Made by a program: the position numbers and the translations under genes. From contig JAWAEW010000012.1 in NCBI GenBank assembly GCA_038891035.1, positions 1 through 26,116 on the forward strand: 26,116 bases of DNA, in the 5' to 3' direction. The notes below the pieces were generated by a model. It had not been told where the DNA came from and did no database searches. It was given only the letters and a program-made list of their open reading frames with translations. The stretch is from UBA10161 sp038891035. Its GTDB lineage: Archaea > Micrarchaeota > Micrarchaeia > Anstonellales > Anstonellaceae. Positions 6,566 to 14,321 of this stretch are shown piece after piece (the stretch's first letter is position 1; the number at the start of each line of letters is the position of its first letter).

Positions 6566-7882
6566 ATGCACCAGACCCCACTAGCAAAAAATGCCAATGC
6601 TGCGCATCAGCAGATGATAAAAAATGGGTGCGCTGGCTGTGGCCATACTGCATCATGCATTCTTTTTCGCTACATGAAAGAAAATCAGGCAAAAAAGCAG
6701 ATACAGATTGACGGCGCGCATTCTGCGGACTGCAAATGTCCAGAATGCAGCGGGGAAAGGAAGGGGGCAGCGGTAGAAAGCTTATTTGGAAGCCTGGAGA
6801 AAGAAAAAAGAATGATAGAAAGGTTGGAGACTGGGCTCGTATCGTATGAGAAGAGTTTGGAGGAGAAGAAGACAACTACTGCAACTACGATGGACACCTT
6901 TTCATTTTATGAAAATAAAGGTAATTTTGAAAAGGTGCTAAGGTATGTAAAAACGGGGGAAGAAGTGCAGCGAAGGGAAAATTGGCCGTTTCCAGAGTTT
7001 GAAGCAGAGATTAAAAATGAGATCTATTTCTTTAGAGAAAATATTGATAGGCAAAAACCAAAAAGCAAGGAGATTGCCTTGTCAAATGACACAGGCAAGA
7101 CAGAAATGAGTGAAATTGAGGATTCTGCTATCACTGAACAAATGAAAATTGTGCAACTCCCCATCACTTCAGATGAAAAACATGAGCAAAAGGCTGCAAA
7201 CGAACATCAAGGAACCAAAATCGAGGTGGAAAAAAGAGAACCACAGCACAAAACAGAAAGCCAAGCTAAAGAAACATTTGCTGGGTTGGTGCAGCGTGGT
7301 CTGCACAACATGCAAAAAGATAAGAGGAATTTTGTCATCGGAGAATATACTTATGAAGACATCCTTGCAATTGGGTGGTTGAGAAAACTTTATGGTCATC
7401 TTATAGGGTTGCACGATGCAGAAATGCAAAGCAATATGCCGAAGGTAAAAATGAGCAAACACAAAAGCCAGAATATTAAGCAAGAGCATAAAAGCCAAAT
7501 TGAAACAGAATACCGAGCAGAAAAGAAAAGCAAGGAAAATGATGAGGAACTAAAGGAAAAAAGCCCGCCAACAAAACCGAAAGAAGTTCAAAACCACAAT
7601 TTAAAAGCCGTGGGGCTGAAAGATCAAGAAAATGAGTCAGATGCGGGAAAAAGAAAAGAAATAGAGAAAAAGGAAAATTTGAGCACCCCTAAAATATCCT
7701 CTTTTTCAGAAGAGCAAGGGAAGATGACAGAAACAAAAAAAGAAGGCGGATTAGCAAATGAAGGAAAGAAGCGCAAGGGGAAACGAAGGATATTAGAACT
7801 TGTAAAAGGAATCATCACCAAAAGAAAAATTGCTGCAGCAAGAAGAACAGCGAAGAAACTAAAAGGAAAAGACGGCAGATAG
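6566..7882 (+). CDS. Hypothetical Cys-cluster protein with long Lys/Glu-rich body
   Basis: A 438-residue protein not recognised as any family. The N-terminus has a likely metal-binding cluster: C22-x2-C25-x5-C31 (CAGCGHTASC), then C56-x-C58-x2-C61 (CKCPEC). It reads like one zinc site or a pair of zinc knuckles. Residues 75-160 are charged and coiled-coil-like. A short hydrophobic, better-ordered island occurs near residues 235-285 (FVIGEYTYEDILAIGWLRKL). Residues 290-400 are extremely Lys/Glu/Gln-rich and probably disordered. The last 40 residues are strongly basic (KKRKGKRRILELVKGIITKR), suggesting contact with nucleic acid or membrane phospholipid. An AGGTG site lies 8 bp before the ATG. 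It shares a transcript with its neighbours. A scaffold or tether is a guess. Confidence 0.75.
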   Translation: MHQTPLAKNANAAHQQMIKNGCAGCGHTASCILFRYMKENQAKKQIQIDGAHSADCKCPECSGERKGAAVESLFGSLEKEKRMIERLETGLVSYEKSLEEKKTTTATTMDTFSFYENKGNFEKVLRYVKTGEEVQRRENWPFPEFEAEIKNEIYFFRENIDRQKPKSKEIALSNDTGKTEMSEIEDSAITEQMKIVQLPITSDEKHEQKAANEHQGTKIEVEKREPQHKTESQAKETFAGLVQRGLHNMQKDKRNFVIGEYTYEDILAIGWLRKLYGHLIGLHDAEMQSNMPKVKMSKHKSQNIKQEHKSQIETEYRAEKKSKENDEELKEKSPPTKPKEVQNHNLKAVGLKDQENESDAGKRKEIEKKENLSTPKISSFSEEQGKMTETKKEGGLANEGKKRKGKRRILELVKGIITKRKIAAARRTAKKLKGKDGR

Positions 7883-7927
7883 CTTTCTTTTTTAAGATAT
7901 TCCAATGATTTGTTTTTGTGGGGGAAA

Positions 7928-8866
7928 ATGGCAGAGATAACAGTCCAAAACGTTGTCAAAAATGCAGCTGCGCCTGGAAGTCAGCAAATAAGAAGGAAGT
8001 TTTACAAGTTCCATGAAAGGATGCTTGAGGCAGGCTTTGGGCCCCTCTGCACTCCTCTAAAGAAAGGCATGATAGTATATGACAGATGTGTGGATGCGGA
8101 TGGAATTCCGAATGGGAAATCTTCGTATTCTGTTTTTGTGTGGGTTTGGAAAAATGCCATTGGAATAAGATATCAAAACCCTGGAACCTCCAAGGAAGAT
8201 GAAAAGCTTTCATTTACTCGGCTTTCAAATCTCCACGTTGAATTTGGGCTTATGGATGACTCAATTGATGAAGTTATAAGTGCCATAAAGGCGACTGCTG
8301 CAAAGAAGTCAGTTTACACCTATTTTGTTGCGCTGCATGACCATATAATGTATGTGGATAATATCGATATGGTTGCACTGCACAAAAATGACGGCTTGAG
8401 TGATTGGGAAAAGATGATTATCCACAAAAAATGGGCAAATATTGATTTTGACTTCGGGACCACTTGCCACAATAATTTCTATTTGGAAGCTGCCTGCAAA
8501 ATAAAGGAGGCAGAAGAGCTCATTGGAATAACCAATGGCGCCTCAATTGAACTTACCATGCCATTTTCCAAGCACTCAACCAATGGGCCGCACGTTCTAG
8601 TTTGGTTTGCTGATTTCGAAACTGCCCACCTTTACCAGGGAGAAATACTTGAAAAAAGAGTATATCATTATCCTACTTATGCACCGGATGTCTCACCAAA
8701 AAAGATAAGGAAAGAAAACAATAGGCTGCGCATGGAGATGAAAGCTGCTGTTGGCATGGCGCATCCGGTTTCAGGGATTAGGCTGCCGATTGTTGGTGTT
8801 CCGCCGACTGGCATACTTGACTTGGTGGCAGATGGGATTTATCCTTTGGATTATGCATTTGAGTAA
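7928..8866 (+). CDS. Hypothetical protein, conserved-looking, unknown fold
   Basis: I place the start at the ATG at 7928 because GTGGGGGA lies just upstream; a TTG at 7910 would add six residues without a binding site. The 312-residue product is soluble, with mixed alpha/beta character and no signal peptide. Noticeable segments are YSVFVWVWKNAIGIRYQNP (about residues 60-80), a His-containing stretch FVALHDHIMYVDNIDMVALH (about 130-150), and a C-terminal region ISGIRLP-like with VGVPPTGILDL. No catalytic motif is recognised. Its stop codon TAA overlaps an ATG (TAATG) that probably begins the next gene, and the two lie in the same frame around the stop. Composition matches its neighbours, so it belongs to the block rather than being a passenger. 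Confidence 0.8.
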   Translation: MAEITVQNVVKNAAAPGSQQIRRKFYKFHERMLEAGFGPLCTPLKKGMIVYDRCVDADGIPNGKSSYSVFVWVWKNAIGIRYQNPGTSKEDEKLSFTRLSNLHVEFGLMDDSIDEVISAIKATAAKKSVYTYFVALHDHIMYVDNIDMVALHKNDGLSDWEKMIIHKKWANIDFDFGTTCHNNFYLEAACKIKEAEELIGITNGASIELTMPFSKHSTNGPHVLVWFADFETAHLYQGEILEKRVYHYPTYAPDVSPKKIRKENNRLRMEMKAAVGMAHPVSGIRLPIVGVPPTGILDLVADGIYPLDYAFE

Positions 8867-8956
8867 TGCAAAAAAAATGCCGACGCCATTGCCTGCTTCA
8901 ATCCAGGCACAAACATAAAAGAAAGGGCGTTTGCTAATCCATCAGAAGGAAGAAGA
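8866..8956 (+). other. Probable 5' part of the next gene, out of frame at an A8 run
   Basis: The ATG at 8866-8868 overlaps the preceding TAA. Four codons on there is a run of eight A (8870-8877). From 8876 onward, the frame of the downstream ORF is open and protein-like (NADAIACFNPGTNIKERAF), joining without a stop to the ATG at 8957. One A fewer would give a continuous gene of about 175 residues starting at 8866. Confidence 0.6.
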
Positions 8957-9394
8957 ATGATGGGGCTGATTGAAAAATGGAAAACCGGATCTGCCCTTTC
9001 TCCCCATGCAATTAACATGGCATTTGCTCTGGAGCTTTGGCAGCAAGCAGGCTTGATACCGACTGCGGATAACGACATACACAGGCTTCACACAGTCAGG
9101 TTTGACCACGCAATTCACGGCTATGGGAAGATGTGGATGGTAATCAAAATGAAAGATAAGTCTAGGCCGTCTAATCAAGATGTAATTAGGATTTTAAGGG
9201 GAGAAACTAGTGGTGAGATCTTTGCATTTGTGCCTTATGATTCAGAGAAAATGAACTTGGTGAAGGCGAGGATAAATGAAACTTTTGTTCAGAGGCTCGA
9301 AAACAGTGTTCGGGCGGCATTGTTTCATGTCAAGCATACTTTTCCTCAGATATGGCATGATGCAAAAATCAGATTAAATGGGCTGATACATTAG
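8957..9394 (+). CDS. Hypothetical protein; annotated start probably internal
   Basis: From the ATG at 8957 the protein is 145 residues, soluble, with WKTGSALSPHAINMAFALEL near the N-terminus and a central HTVRFDHAIHGYGKMWMVIK segment rich in His. No family is recognised and there is no membrane segment. The ATG at 8957 has only a weak purine-rich upstream site. The coding character continues about 27 codons upstream in the same frame up to the A8 run, so the real gene most likely starts at 8866 and is either shifted by a homopolymer error or uses slippage. It follows the 312-residue gene closely and may act with it. After it there is a 120-bp gap with its own promoter-like sequence. Confidence 0.72.
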   Translation: MMGLIEKWKTGSALSPHAINMAFALELWQQAGLIPTADNDIHRLHTVRFDHAIHGYGKMWMVIKMKDKSRPSNQDVIRILRGETSGEIFAFVPYDSEKMNLVKARINETFVQRLENSVRAALFHVKHTFPQIWHDAKIRLNGLIH

Positions 9395-9397
9395 GAA

Positions 9398-9442
9398 AGT
9401 TAGCAAGGATTCGTACAGGCTTGGGACTCCATTATGCTAATT
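9398..9442 (+). terminator. Weak inverted repeat after the frameshifted gene
   Basis: AGTTAGCA at 9398-9405 can pair with TGCTAATT at 9435-9442 (8 bp including one G-U), with a 29-nt loop. It starts 3 bp after the stop codon. No T-run follows directly, so it may be a processing or attenuation element rather than a terminator. Confidence 0.3.
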
Positions 9443-9473
9443 GAAGAAAAAAGGTGGGATTTAGTGGATAAAC

Positions 9474-9484
9474 ATTTAAAAAAC
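9474..9484 (+). promoter_or_regulatory. Internal promoter before the membrane-hairpin gene
   Basis: ATTTAAAAAAC lies about 40-50 bp upstream of the ATG at 9524, in the only gap over 100 bp inside the block. It would let the last four genes (membrane protein, MoxR, VWA, GXGXG) be expressed apart from the first four. Confidence 0.45.
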
Positions 9485-9523
9485 GTTTGATAGAGAAAAT
9501 AAGATGAAATATGGGTGAGTTAT

Positions 9524-10192
9524 ATGAATGGCTCATTTTTTATAGACAGAAAGGTTGTAAGAAAGATTGAAAAAAGGATGCAGCTTAATGAGGTTCAGGC
9601 CCGTATATTGAGAAAGAAATTCGAACGGTATAAGGAGTTGACAGAACCAAAAATAAAAGGAATGGCATTGCAAGGATGGAAATATATACTGAATATTGAA
9701 ATTCCAGAAGCCGATTCTGTGAAGAAGGAAGAAGTAAAAAAAGTAAAAGAAGAGCTTGCCCAAGTCTTGGCAAGAATAGCAAATAATAGCAAATTTGAGT
9801 CAAAAGAAAAAATCAATATTAGTGATTGGAGGAAAATGATGGGTATCTCTCTTATAGCAAGAGCGGTTGAGAGCTTGGTTGGAAGAAAAAAAGCACTGCA
9901 GTTGATTGAGAAAGAAGTTTTTTACGAATCCATCCAGAAAAATCTGCAGTTTAGTGAGAGAATCAAAGCGGATTCGGCAGCGATTATTGCTGCGGTAGCG
10001 GGAGTGGTCGGTATTGCTTCTGGGGGGATAATGATAGGCTCAGTACTTTTGGGAAACTTGACATATTTTGCTGCCTCAACTGCGGTGTTTTTAACATCAT
10101 CTGCCCTAATTTTGTGGTTATTTGGAGCTGACGCAAAAAATAGCTTTCACCGCGCCATACTACTCGATTATGTGAAGGATAAAAAGAATTAG
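9524..10192 (+). CDS. Hypothetical protein with C-terminal two-helix membrane anchor
   Basis: The start is set at the ATG at 9524, preceded by GGGTGA; a GTG at 9515 would add three residues. The 222-residue product has a helical, basic N-terminal region (residues 8-40, VVRKIEKRMQLNEVQARILR), a charged middle that is probably coiled coil (KKEEVKKVKEELAQVLARI, about 65-85), and two adjacent hydrophobic stretches near residues 150-200 separated by a few polar residues (GVVGIASGGIMIGSVLL and AASTAVFLTSSALILWLF). The C-terminal tail is short and charged. The bulk would face the cytoplasm, anchored by a membrane hairpin. It lies 9 bp before the MoxR gene, so it may place the ATPase machine at the membrane. 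Family not recognised. Confidence 0.78.
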   Translation: MNGSFFIDRKVVRKIEKRMQLNEVQARILRKKFERYKELTEPKIKGMALQGWKYILNIEIPEADSVKKEEVKKVKEELAQVLARIANNSKFESKEKINISDWRKMMGISLIARAVESLVGRKKALQLIEKEVFYESIQKNLQFSERIKADSAAIIAAVAGVVGIASGGIMIGSVLLGNLTYFAASTAVFLTSSALILWLFGADAKNSFHRAILLDYVKDKKN

Positions 10193-10201
10193 AGGATTAG
10201 A

Positions 10202-11599
10202 ATGCGAAAAGAGACCCAGCCGTTACGTGATAAAGTAGTTAGAAAAATTATTACAATCTCCAGGAGATTTCACTATGAACCTTTGACTGATGAACTTTGC
10301 ACTGAAATAAAGCTTCCAAAAAACCTCACCTTAATGGCGCTTTCTTATCTTTTGGATTCAAACCACCTGATAAAAGGAGACCCAGGGAGGGGAAAAAGCA
10401 CTGGTGCGCGCATAGTTGCATCGGTTTTTGGAGGGGTGCCGTATGACTTATACCACAGCTTGGAGCTGCAAGGCCACTCTGGACAAGTCAAAGAACACGT
10501 GGTTGGGCGACTGAACTTTGCAAGCCTCAATAGCGGCTATGAGAAAATGGTTTGGATGGGGACAATTGCTCTTCCTGTATTGATAGTTGACGAAGGAAAC
10601 AGACTTCCGCCTGAGGTGCAGGGAGCAATATTGCAGGGAATTGAAAGCAAGCGCTGGAATTATTCAGGAAACCACACTTATTATGCTGGGCAAAAGCCAG
10701 CATTTATTACTGCAAACTATCATGACGAAGGCACAGAAAAGCTGATCCCGCCACTTCTTGACAGGATGGATATTGTAACTGAGGAAAAGTACACTGGAAG
10801 GAATAATTTTATCACAGGGCAAACGTATGAGAAGGCAGAGGAAGACAGAAGAAGGCTTCTTCGTGACTCAAAAATTACTACAGAAGCAATGGAAATTCTC
10901 AGAAAAGGAGAGATAGATGAATTTGTCAAGTATTGGAAAAACAACAAGCTTTCAACTGTGGACCCAATAACTGATGAAGAAAAAGAGGAGATAGTAAGGC
11001 AAATAAAAGAAATAAAGGTTGCTAAGGGAGGCAATGGAAACGATGTGCTCCCACATGCTAATGATGCTTTGCTGTTTTTGTCCGCGTTTGACGCTGAAAT
11101 AAATTGGTCTGAAAAATATGGCTCGAAGCGATCTATTGACCCGATAAGCGACCACCCCCACGACAAAAAATACCTTGGGATTTATGTGAAAAATGGGTTT
11201 TCCCCGCGCTCGCTAGTGGCAACTTTAGAATATGCAAAAGGCGTAGCTTGGATTGCCGGCAGGGATGAACTAGATATTAGAGACGTGGTGGCAGTGCTTC
11301 CGCATGTGATTGCCCACAAAATGACTTACTCTGAGAATTTTGCCCCGCCTCAGGAGCGCAAGGATATGATCGAAATTGCAATGGCAAAAAAGCTGGTGGA
11401 AATTGCACTTGAAAATTACCAGAAGGTGGCGGCTGCCATCAAAAACCTCCTTGAAAGGATACAAAAAGACCCAGAAGGGGCAGCAGAGCTTAATGAGAAG
11501 GAATATGACCATCCGCTGCAAAAATCGCTCATTGCAACCGTGAAAGATGAAGTGCTGAAATTCAGGCTATACGGCGAAGAAGAAGAGCGGCTCCTTTGA
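10202..11599 (+). CDS. MoxR-type AAA+ ATPase
   Basis: A cytoplasmic AAA+ ATPase forming a ring that uses ATP to remodel or activate client proteins. Walker A is GDPGRGKST (residues 59-67), Walker B is VLIVDEGNRLPPE (D130, E131), sensor 1 is in FITANYHDEGT (N172), and the arginine finger is probably R188 in PPLLDRMDI. Inserts typical of the MoxR branch are visible (QGHSGQVKEHVVGRLN; EVQGAILQGIESKRW). At 465 residues it is longer than the usual 310-350, with extra charged helices after residue 200 and near the C-terminus, so it may be one of the larger archaeal subtypes. The VWA gene starts 13 bp after its stop, the classic MoxR-VWA pairing (compare RavA-ViaA, NorQ-NorD, CoxD-CoxE). The client is unknown. 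Confidence 0.88.
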   Translation: MRKETQPLRDKVVRKIITISRRFHYEPLTDELCTEIKLPKNLTLMALSYLLDSNHLIKGDPGRGKSTGARIVASVFGGVPYDLYHSLELQGHSGQVKEHVVGRLNFASLNSGYEKMVWMGTIALPVLIVDEGNRLPPEVQGAILQGIESKRWNYSGNHTYYAGQKPAFITANYHDEGTEKLIPPLLDRMDIVTEEKYTGRNNFITGQTYEKAEEDRRRLLRDSKITTEAMEILRKGEIDEFVKYWKNNKLSTVDPITDEEKEEIVRQIKEIKVAKGGNGNDVLPHANDALLFLSAFDAEINWSEKYGSKRSIDPISDHPHDKKYLGIYVKNGFSPRSLVATLEYAKGVAWIAGRDELDIRDVVAVLPHVIAHKMTYSENFAPPQERKDMIEIAMAKKLVEIALENYQKVAAAIKNLLERIQKDPEGAAELNEKEYDHPLQKSLIATVKDEVLKFRLYGEEEERLL

Positions 11600-11612
11600 A
11601 GGGTGTGCGCCG

Positions 11613-13469
11613 ATGAAATTCTTTTGGAAAAAAAACATCCAGCCTCAGCTGCAGAATGGGCAGAATGCGTTTTTTTCCAGGCAACTACAACAGACAGAGC
11701 TTGCACAAAAGGCAGCAGTACTTGAAAGGTGGGAATACTGCCGCGGGCTTTTCCACTCCCCGATCCTGCCTGAGCCGCATTTTGGCCCTCCCCCACCAGG
11801 CTACCGTGGCGCCCATCACAACCTTGCAACAGGCCAAACCTGGATTGATTTGGAGTTTGTAAAAGAGATTGCAAGCAAAGGGAAAGCGGATTTCCAGCTC
11901 GTATTGTCCGGGGTGATGATACGCCAGATTGCATGCTATATGAAATTTCCAAGGACAATTGCAAATGCTGTAATTGCAGAAAAGGTGGCAAACGATCTTT
12001 GCAAACGTGAAGGCATGGAATTTGCAAGGTTTTTGGCAAACAGCTTTTCATCGCTTTGCGTGGATTGTTGCTGTGTATTGGAAGCAGACAAAGCGGATGC
12101 AATTCTTGAGCTTCGGCGTGCAATATCAAATGCAAACCCCTCAAGCAGATTGGATCGCATTGTGCTTGCATATCTGCATGCACAGGCAAGGAGAGAAGAA
12201 GCTGAGTTTGTAGATGTAGAAAGAGAAGTTGAGATTTTGAAAGGTGCGGACTTTACAGCAGTGACAGATGATGTTGGTGAGCTTAGGCGCGCCATGCTGA
12301 TATGGAAAAGGGTAGTGCTTATGGCGCAACAGGCAAGCGTCTCAAGCCTTCTGGGAATAGGCAAGGGAAGGGGCCAACTATTTGGAATACTTGGCAGTTA
12401 CCAAATAAATGACATTGACCAAATTCCCATTCTCAGCCAGTTGACAAAGGCCGATCTCAAAAAAGCACTTGCGGAAGCTGCCCTGAAGCTTTCCTGGAAA
12501 GAATTTGCCGAAGTTGAAGAGATAATACTAAGCTTGGGAGGCAGGCAACAAGAAGAAGGAATAGGTCTTGGCTGGGCAGACGGTATAGATGCAGATATGA
12601 AAACTGTGAGGCGCTATCTTTCCCTTCTTGAAAATTACCCTGTGGTAATTGAGAAAATGCCGATAGAGGCAGAGGGGTGGAGGAAAGTAATAAAAGGCAC
12701 AGAGAGATTTTGCATCGACTCGCCCATATACAAAGTGATGCCATACACGAGTGGTGGAAAGATATTGCCAGGCATAACGCGCATGATGGGCACTGGGCTG
12801 CGAAAGAGGATGACGCTGGACTATAAGGCGCCAGATGCTTTGATTATGATTGATTCGAGCGACTCTATGCCGCATCCTGCACAGATCAAATCCGCTGCAG
12901 TTGCTGCAGCAATTGCTACTGCAAAGGCGTACATGAGCTTAGGGTCGGAAGTGGCGGTGATAAATTTCGGGCCTAAAAGCTATTATCTTGATTATACCAG
13001 AAAAGAGGAAGCCGTCTTTCTTTCGATCGTTGCCAAGCAACACGGGGGGACTAAGCTGGATTTGGAGCTTGCAAAAAAATTGATAGCACAGGCTAAAGGA
13101 AAACCGCTGGAAGGTTTGGCGGAAAAGGACATAACAAAAGTGCTTTCTGACCCTGAATTTATCCATGTAGGGCAGCAGGCAACTGTGAAGGAAGTTCGGC
13201 TGGCAGTTGGATTGCTTGAGACTGCAATTCAAAGAAGAATAGTCGATGTATTCATATTTTCAGATATGAAAATTGCAAACAAGGAGGAAGTGCTTAAGCT
13301 GATTTCTGAAAATTCTTCCACAAATCGCTTTGTAATAGTTTGTAGCGGACAGTTTGGGCAAAAAGAGCTTCTTTCAAGCAAAGTGAAGATTTACGAGGAA
13401 GTAAATGATGTAGAAGAAGGAATAAAGATAGCAATTGGGGAAGCAAGAAATGCAGCAGGCTATAACTGA
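11613..13469 (+). CDS. VWA domain protein, MoxR partner
   Basis: A 618-residue cytoplasmic protein. The C-terminal third (about residues 405-610) is a von Willebrand A domain with a complete MIDAS: DSSDS (DxSxS, about 412-416) after ALIMI, a Thr in HGGTKLDLE (about 480), and an Asp in VFIFSDMK (about 550), so it should bind Mg or Mn. The first 400 residues are helical and unlike other domains I know, with an unusual CVDCCCVLE cysteine cluster near residue 150. The pairing with a MoxR ATPase immediately upstream, and the size, match VWA adaptors that bridge the ATPase to its substrate (ViaA, CoxE, NorD). The ATG at 11613 has an AGGGTG site. Confidence in the VWA is high; the client is unknown. 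Confidence 0.87.
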   Translation: MKFFWKKNIQPQLQNGQNAFFSRQLQQTELAQKAAVLERWEYCRGLFHSPILPEPHFGPPPPGYRGAHHNLATGQTWIDLEFVKEIASKGKADFQLVLSGVMIRQIACYMKFPRTIANAVIAEKVANDLCKREGMEFARFLANSFSSLCVDCCCVLEADKADAILELRRAISNANPSSRLDRIVLAYLHAQARREEAEFVDVEREVEILKGADFTAVTDDVGELRRAMLIWKRVVLMAQQASVSSLLGIGKGRGQLFGILGSYQINDIDQIPILSQLTKADLKKALAEAALKLSWKEFAEVEEIILSLGGRQQEEGIGLGWADGIDADMKTVRRYLSLLENYPVVIEKMPIEAEGWRKVIKGTERFCIDSPIYKVMPYTSGGKILPGITRMMGTGLRKRMTLDYKAPDALIMIDSSDSMPHPAQIKSAAVAAAIATAKAYMSLGSEVAVINFGPKSYYLDYTRKEEAVFLSIVAKQHGGTKLDLELAKKLIAQAKGKPLEGLAEKDITKVLSDPEFIHVGQQATVKEVRLAVGLLETAIQRRIVDVFIFSDMKIANKEEVLKLISENSSTNRFVIVCSGQFGQKELLSSKVKIYEEVNDVEEGIKIAIGEARNAAGYN

Positions 13470-13481
13470 TGTGGTGTTAAT

Positions 13482-14321
13482 ATGCAGCAGAAGAGGAAGG
13501 AAGAGCAGCAGAACGTGCCTAAAGGAAGATTTTTCCTTGGAGGGCTTTTTGCAGCGCAAGTAAAGGTAGAGGAAAAATTTGACGCACAAGTCAGAAGAAA
13601 CCCTGCGGTAGAAACTATTGAGATGGTGTTTTCAGCTCTTGTTAAGTCCAAGTCTTTTTTTACCCAACTCAAAAAAGAGATGGAAAAAATCAGATGCAGT
13701 GGTTCTGATATTGAGGAATTCACCCTTTTGCTTTCCAAATATCAGCAGGAAAAGAATTTTGCAAATAGGGCCGGGATTTTCCTTTCTGATCTTTGCAATA
13801 GATGCAACGATGAGAAAATAACGCTGTACTTTTCCCACCTTGAAACCCCAATAAATTATGTTGCTTATAAAAATCGCAAAGAAATTTATGTAATTGGAGA
13901 TGTAGGAAACTGCGCAGGGCAGTACATGCAGGGCGGCTCGTTGACTATAGAAGGCTGCTGCGGGCACATGCTTGGAGCTTATGCAGAAGGCGGACAGATC
14001 ACTGTCAAAGGAAATGCACTAGATTATGCAGGGATGGAAATGCTTAAGGGGAATATTGTAATTGAAGGTATGGCAAGGGACAAATTAGGATATAGGATGA
14101 AAGGGGGGCAGATTTTTGTGAGGCAAAATGTCCGCGATGAAGTGGGCCTTCAGATGGAAAGTGGAAGTATAATAGTGATGGGAAATGCAAGAAATGACGC
14201 TGGCAAGGAAAAAAGAGGAGGCAAAATAGTAATTTACGGATTTGCAGGTGAAGGAGCAAACAAAGGGGCAAAAGGCGAGCCAGCCTATATTTTGAAAAAT
14301 AGCGCGTCTCATCGGCGATAA
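13482..14321 (+). CDS. GXGXG beta-helix protein (FwdC / glutamate synthase C-terminal type)
   Basis: The C-terminal half (about residues 138-265) consists of six tandem repeats of about 19 residues with the pattern G-x4/5-G-x4-GG-x-(hydrophobic)-x-(hydrophobic)-x-G, for example GNCAGQYMQGGSLTIEG and GMARDKLGYRMKGGQIFV. This is the right-handed beta-helix found in FwdC/FmdC of formylmethanofuran dehydrogenase and at the C-terminus of glutamate synthase, where it serves as a structural or channel-lining domain. The N-terminal ~130 residues are unrelated to those enzymes and contain a CNRC pair (DLCNRCNDE). There is no other methanogenesis or GltB gene nearby, so it is not a misplaced subunit of those complexes as far as this window shows. 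It lies 12 bp after the VWA gene and is probably co-translated. It overlaps the convergent gene by 13 bp. Confidence 0.82.
   Translation: MQQKRKEEQQNVPKGRFFLGGLFAAQVKVEEKFDAQVRRNPAVETIEMVFSALVKSKSFFTQLKKEMEKIRCSGSDIEEFTLLLSKYQQEKNFANRAGIFLSDLCNRCNDEKITLYFSHLETPINYVAYKNRKEIYVIGDVGNCAGQYMQGGSLTIEGCCGHMLGAYAEGGQITVKGNALDYAGMEMLKGNIVIEGMARDKLGYRMKGGQIFVRQNVRDEVGLQMESGSIIVMGNARNDAGKEKRGGKIVIYGFAGEGANKGAKGEPAYILKNSASHRR

Noticed and set aside
8866..9394. Stop-codon readthrough joining the 312-residue protein and the following gene into one
   Set aside because: The frame does continue in phase after TAA, but the TAATG overlap with a one-base A-run error is simpler and follows the coupling used elsewhere in the window.
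9398..9442. Attachment site or insertion element end in the block's internal gap
   Set aside because: Short, imperfect inverted repeat with no integrase, transposase or flanking direct repeat in the window.
10720..11166. Minus-strand 148-codon frame opposite the MoxR gene
   Set aside because: Ser/Phe-rich antisense shadow of a Lys/Glu-rich coding strand; no start signal.
11416..12189. Long minus-strand frame of 257 codons opposite the MoxR and VWA genes
   Set aside because: Lies entirely against well-supported coding sequence; Pro/Ser/Leu/His-rich composition is that of an antisense shadow.
13482..14321. GXGXG protein as a true formylmethanofuran dehydrogenase subunit C
   Set aside because: The N-terminal half does not match and no other Fwd/Fmd subunit is nearby; only the beta-helix domain is shared.
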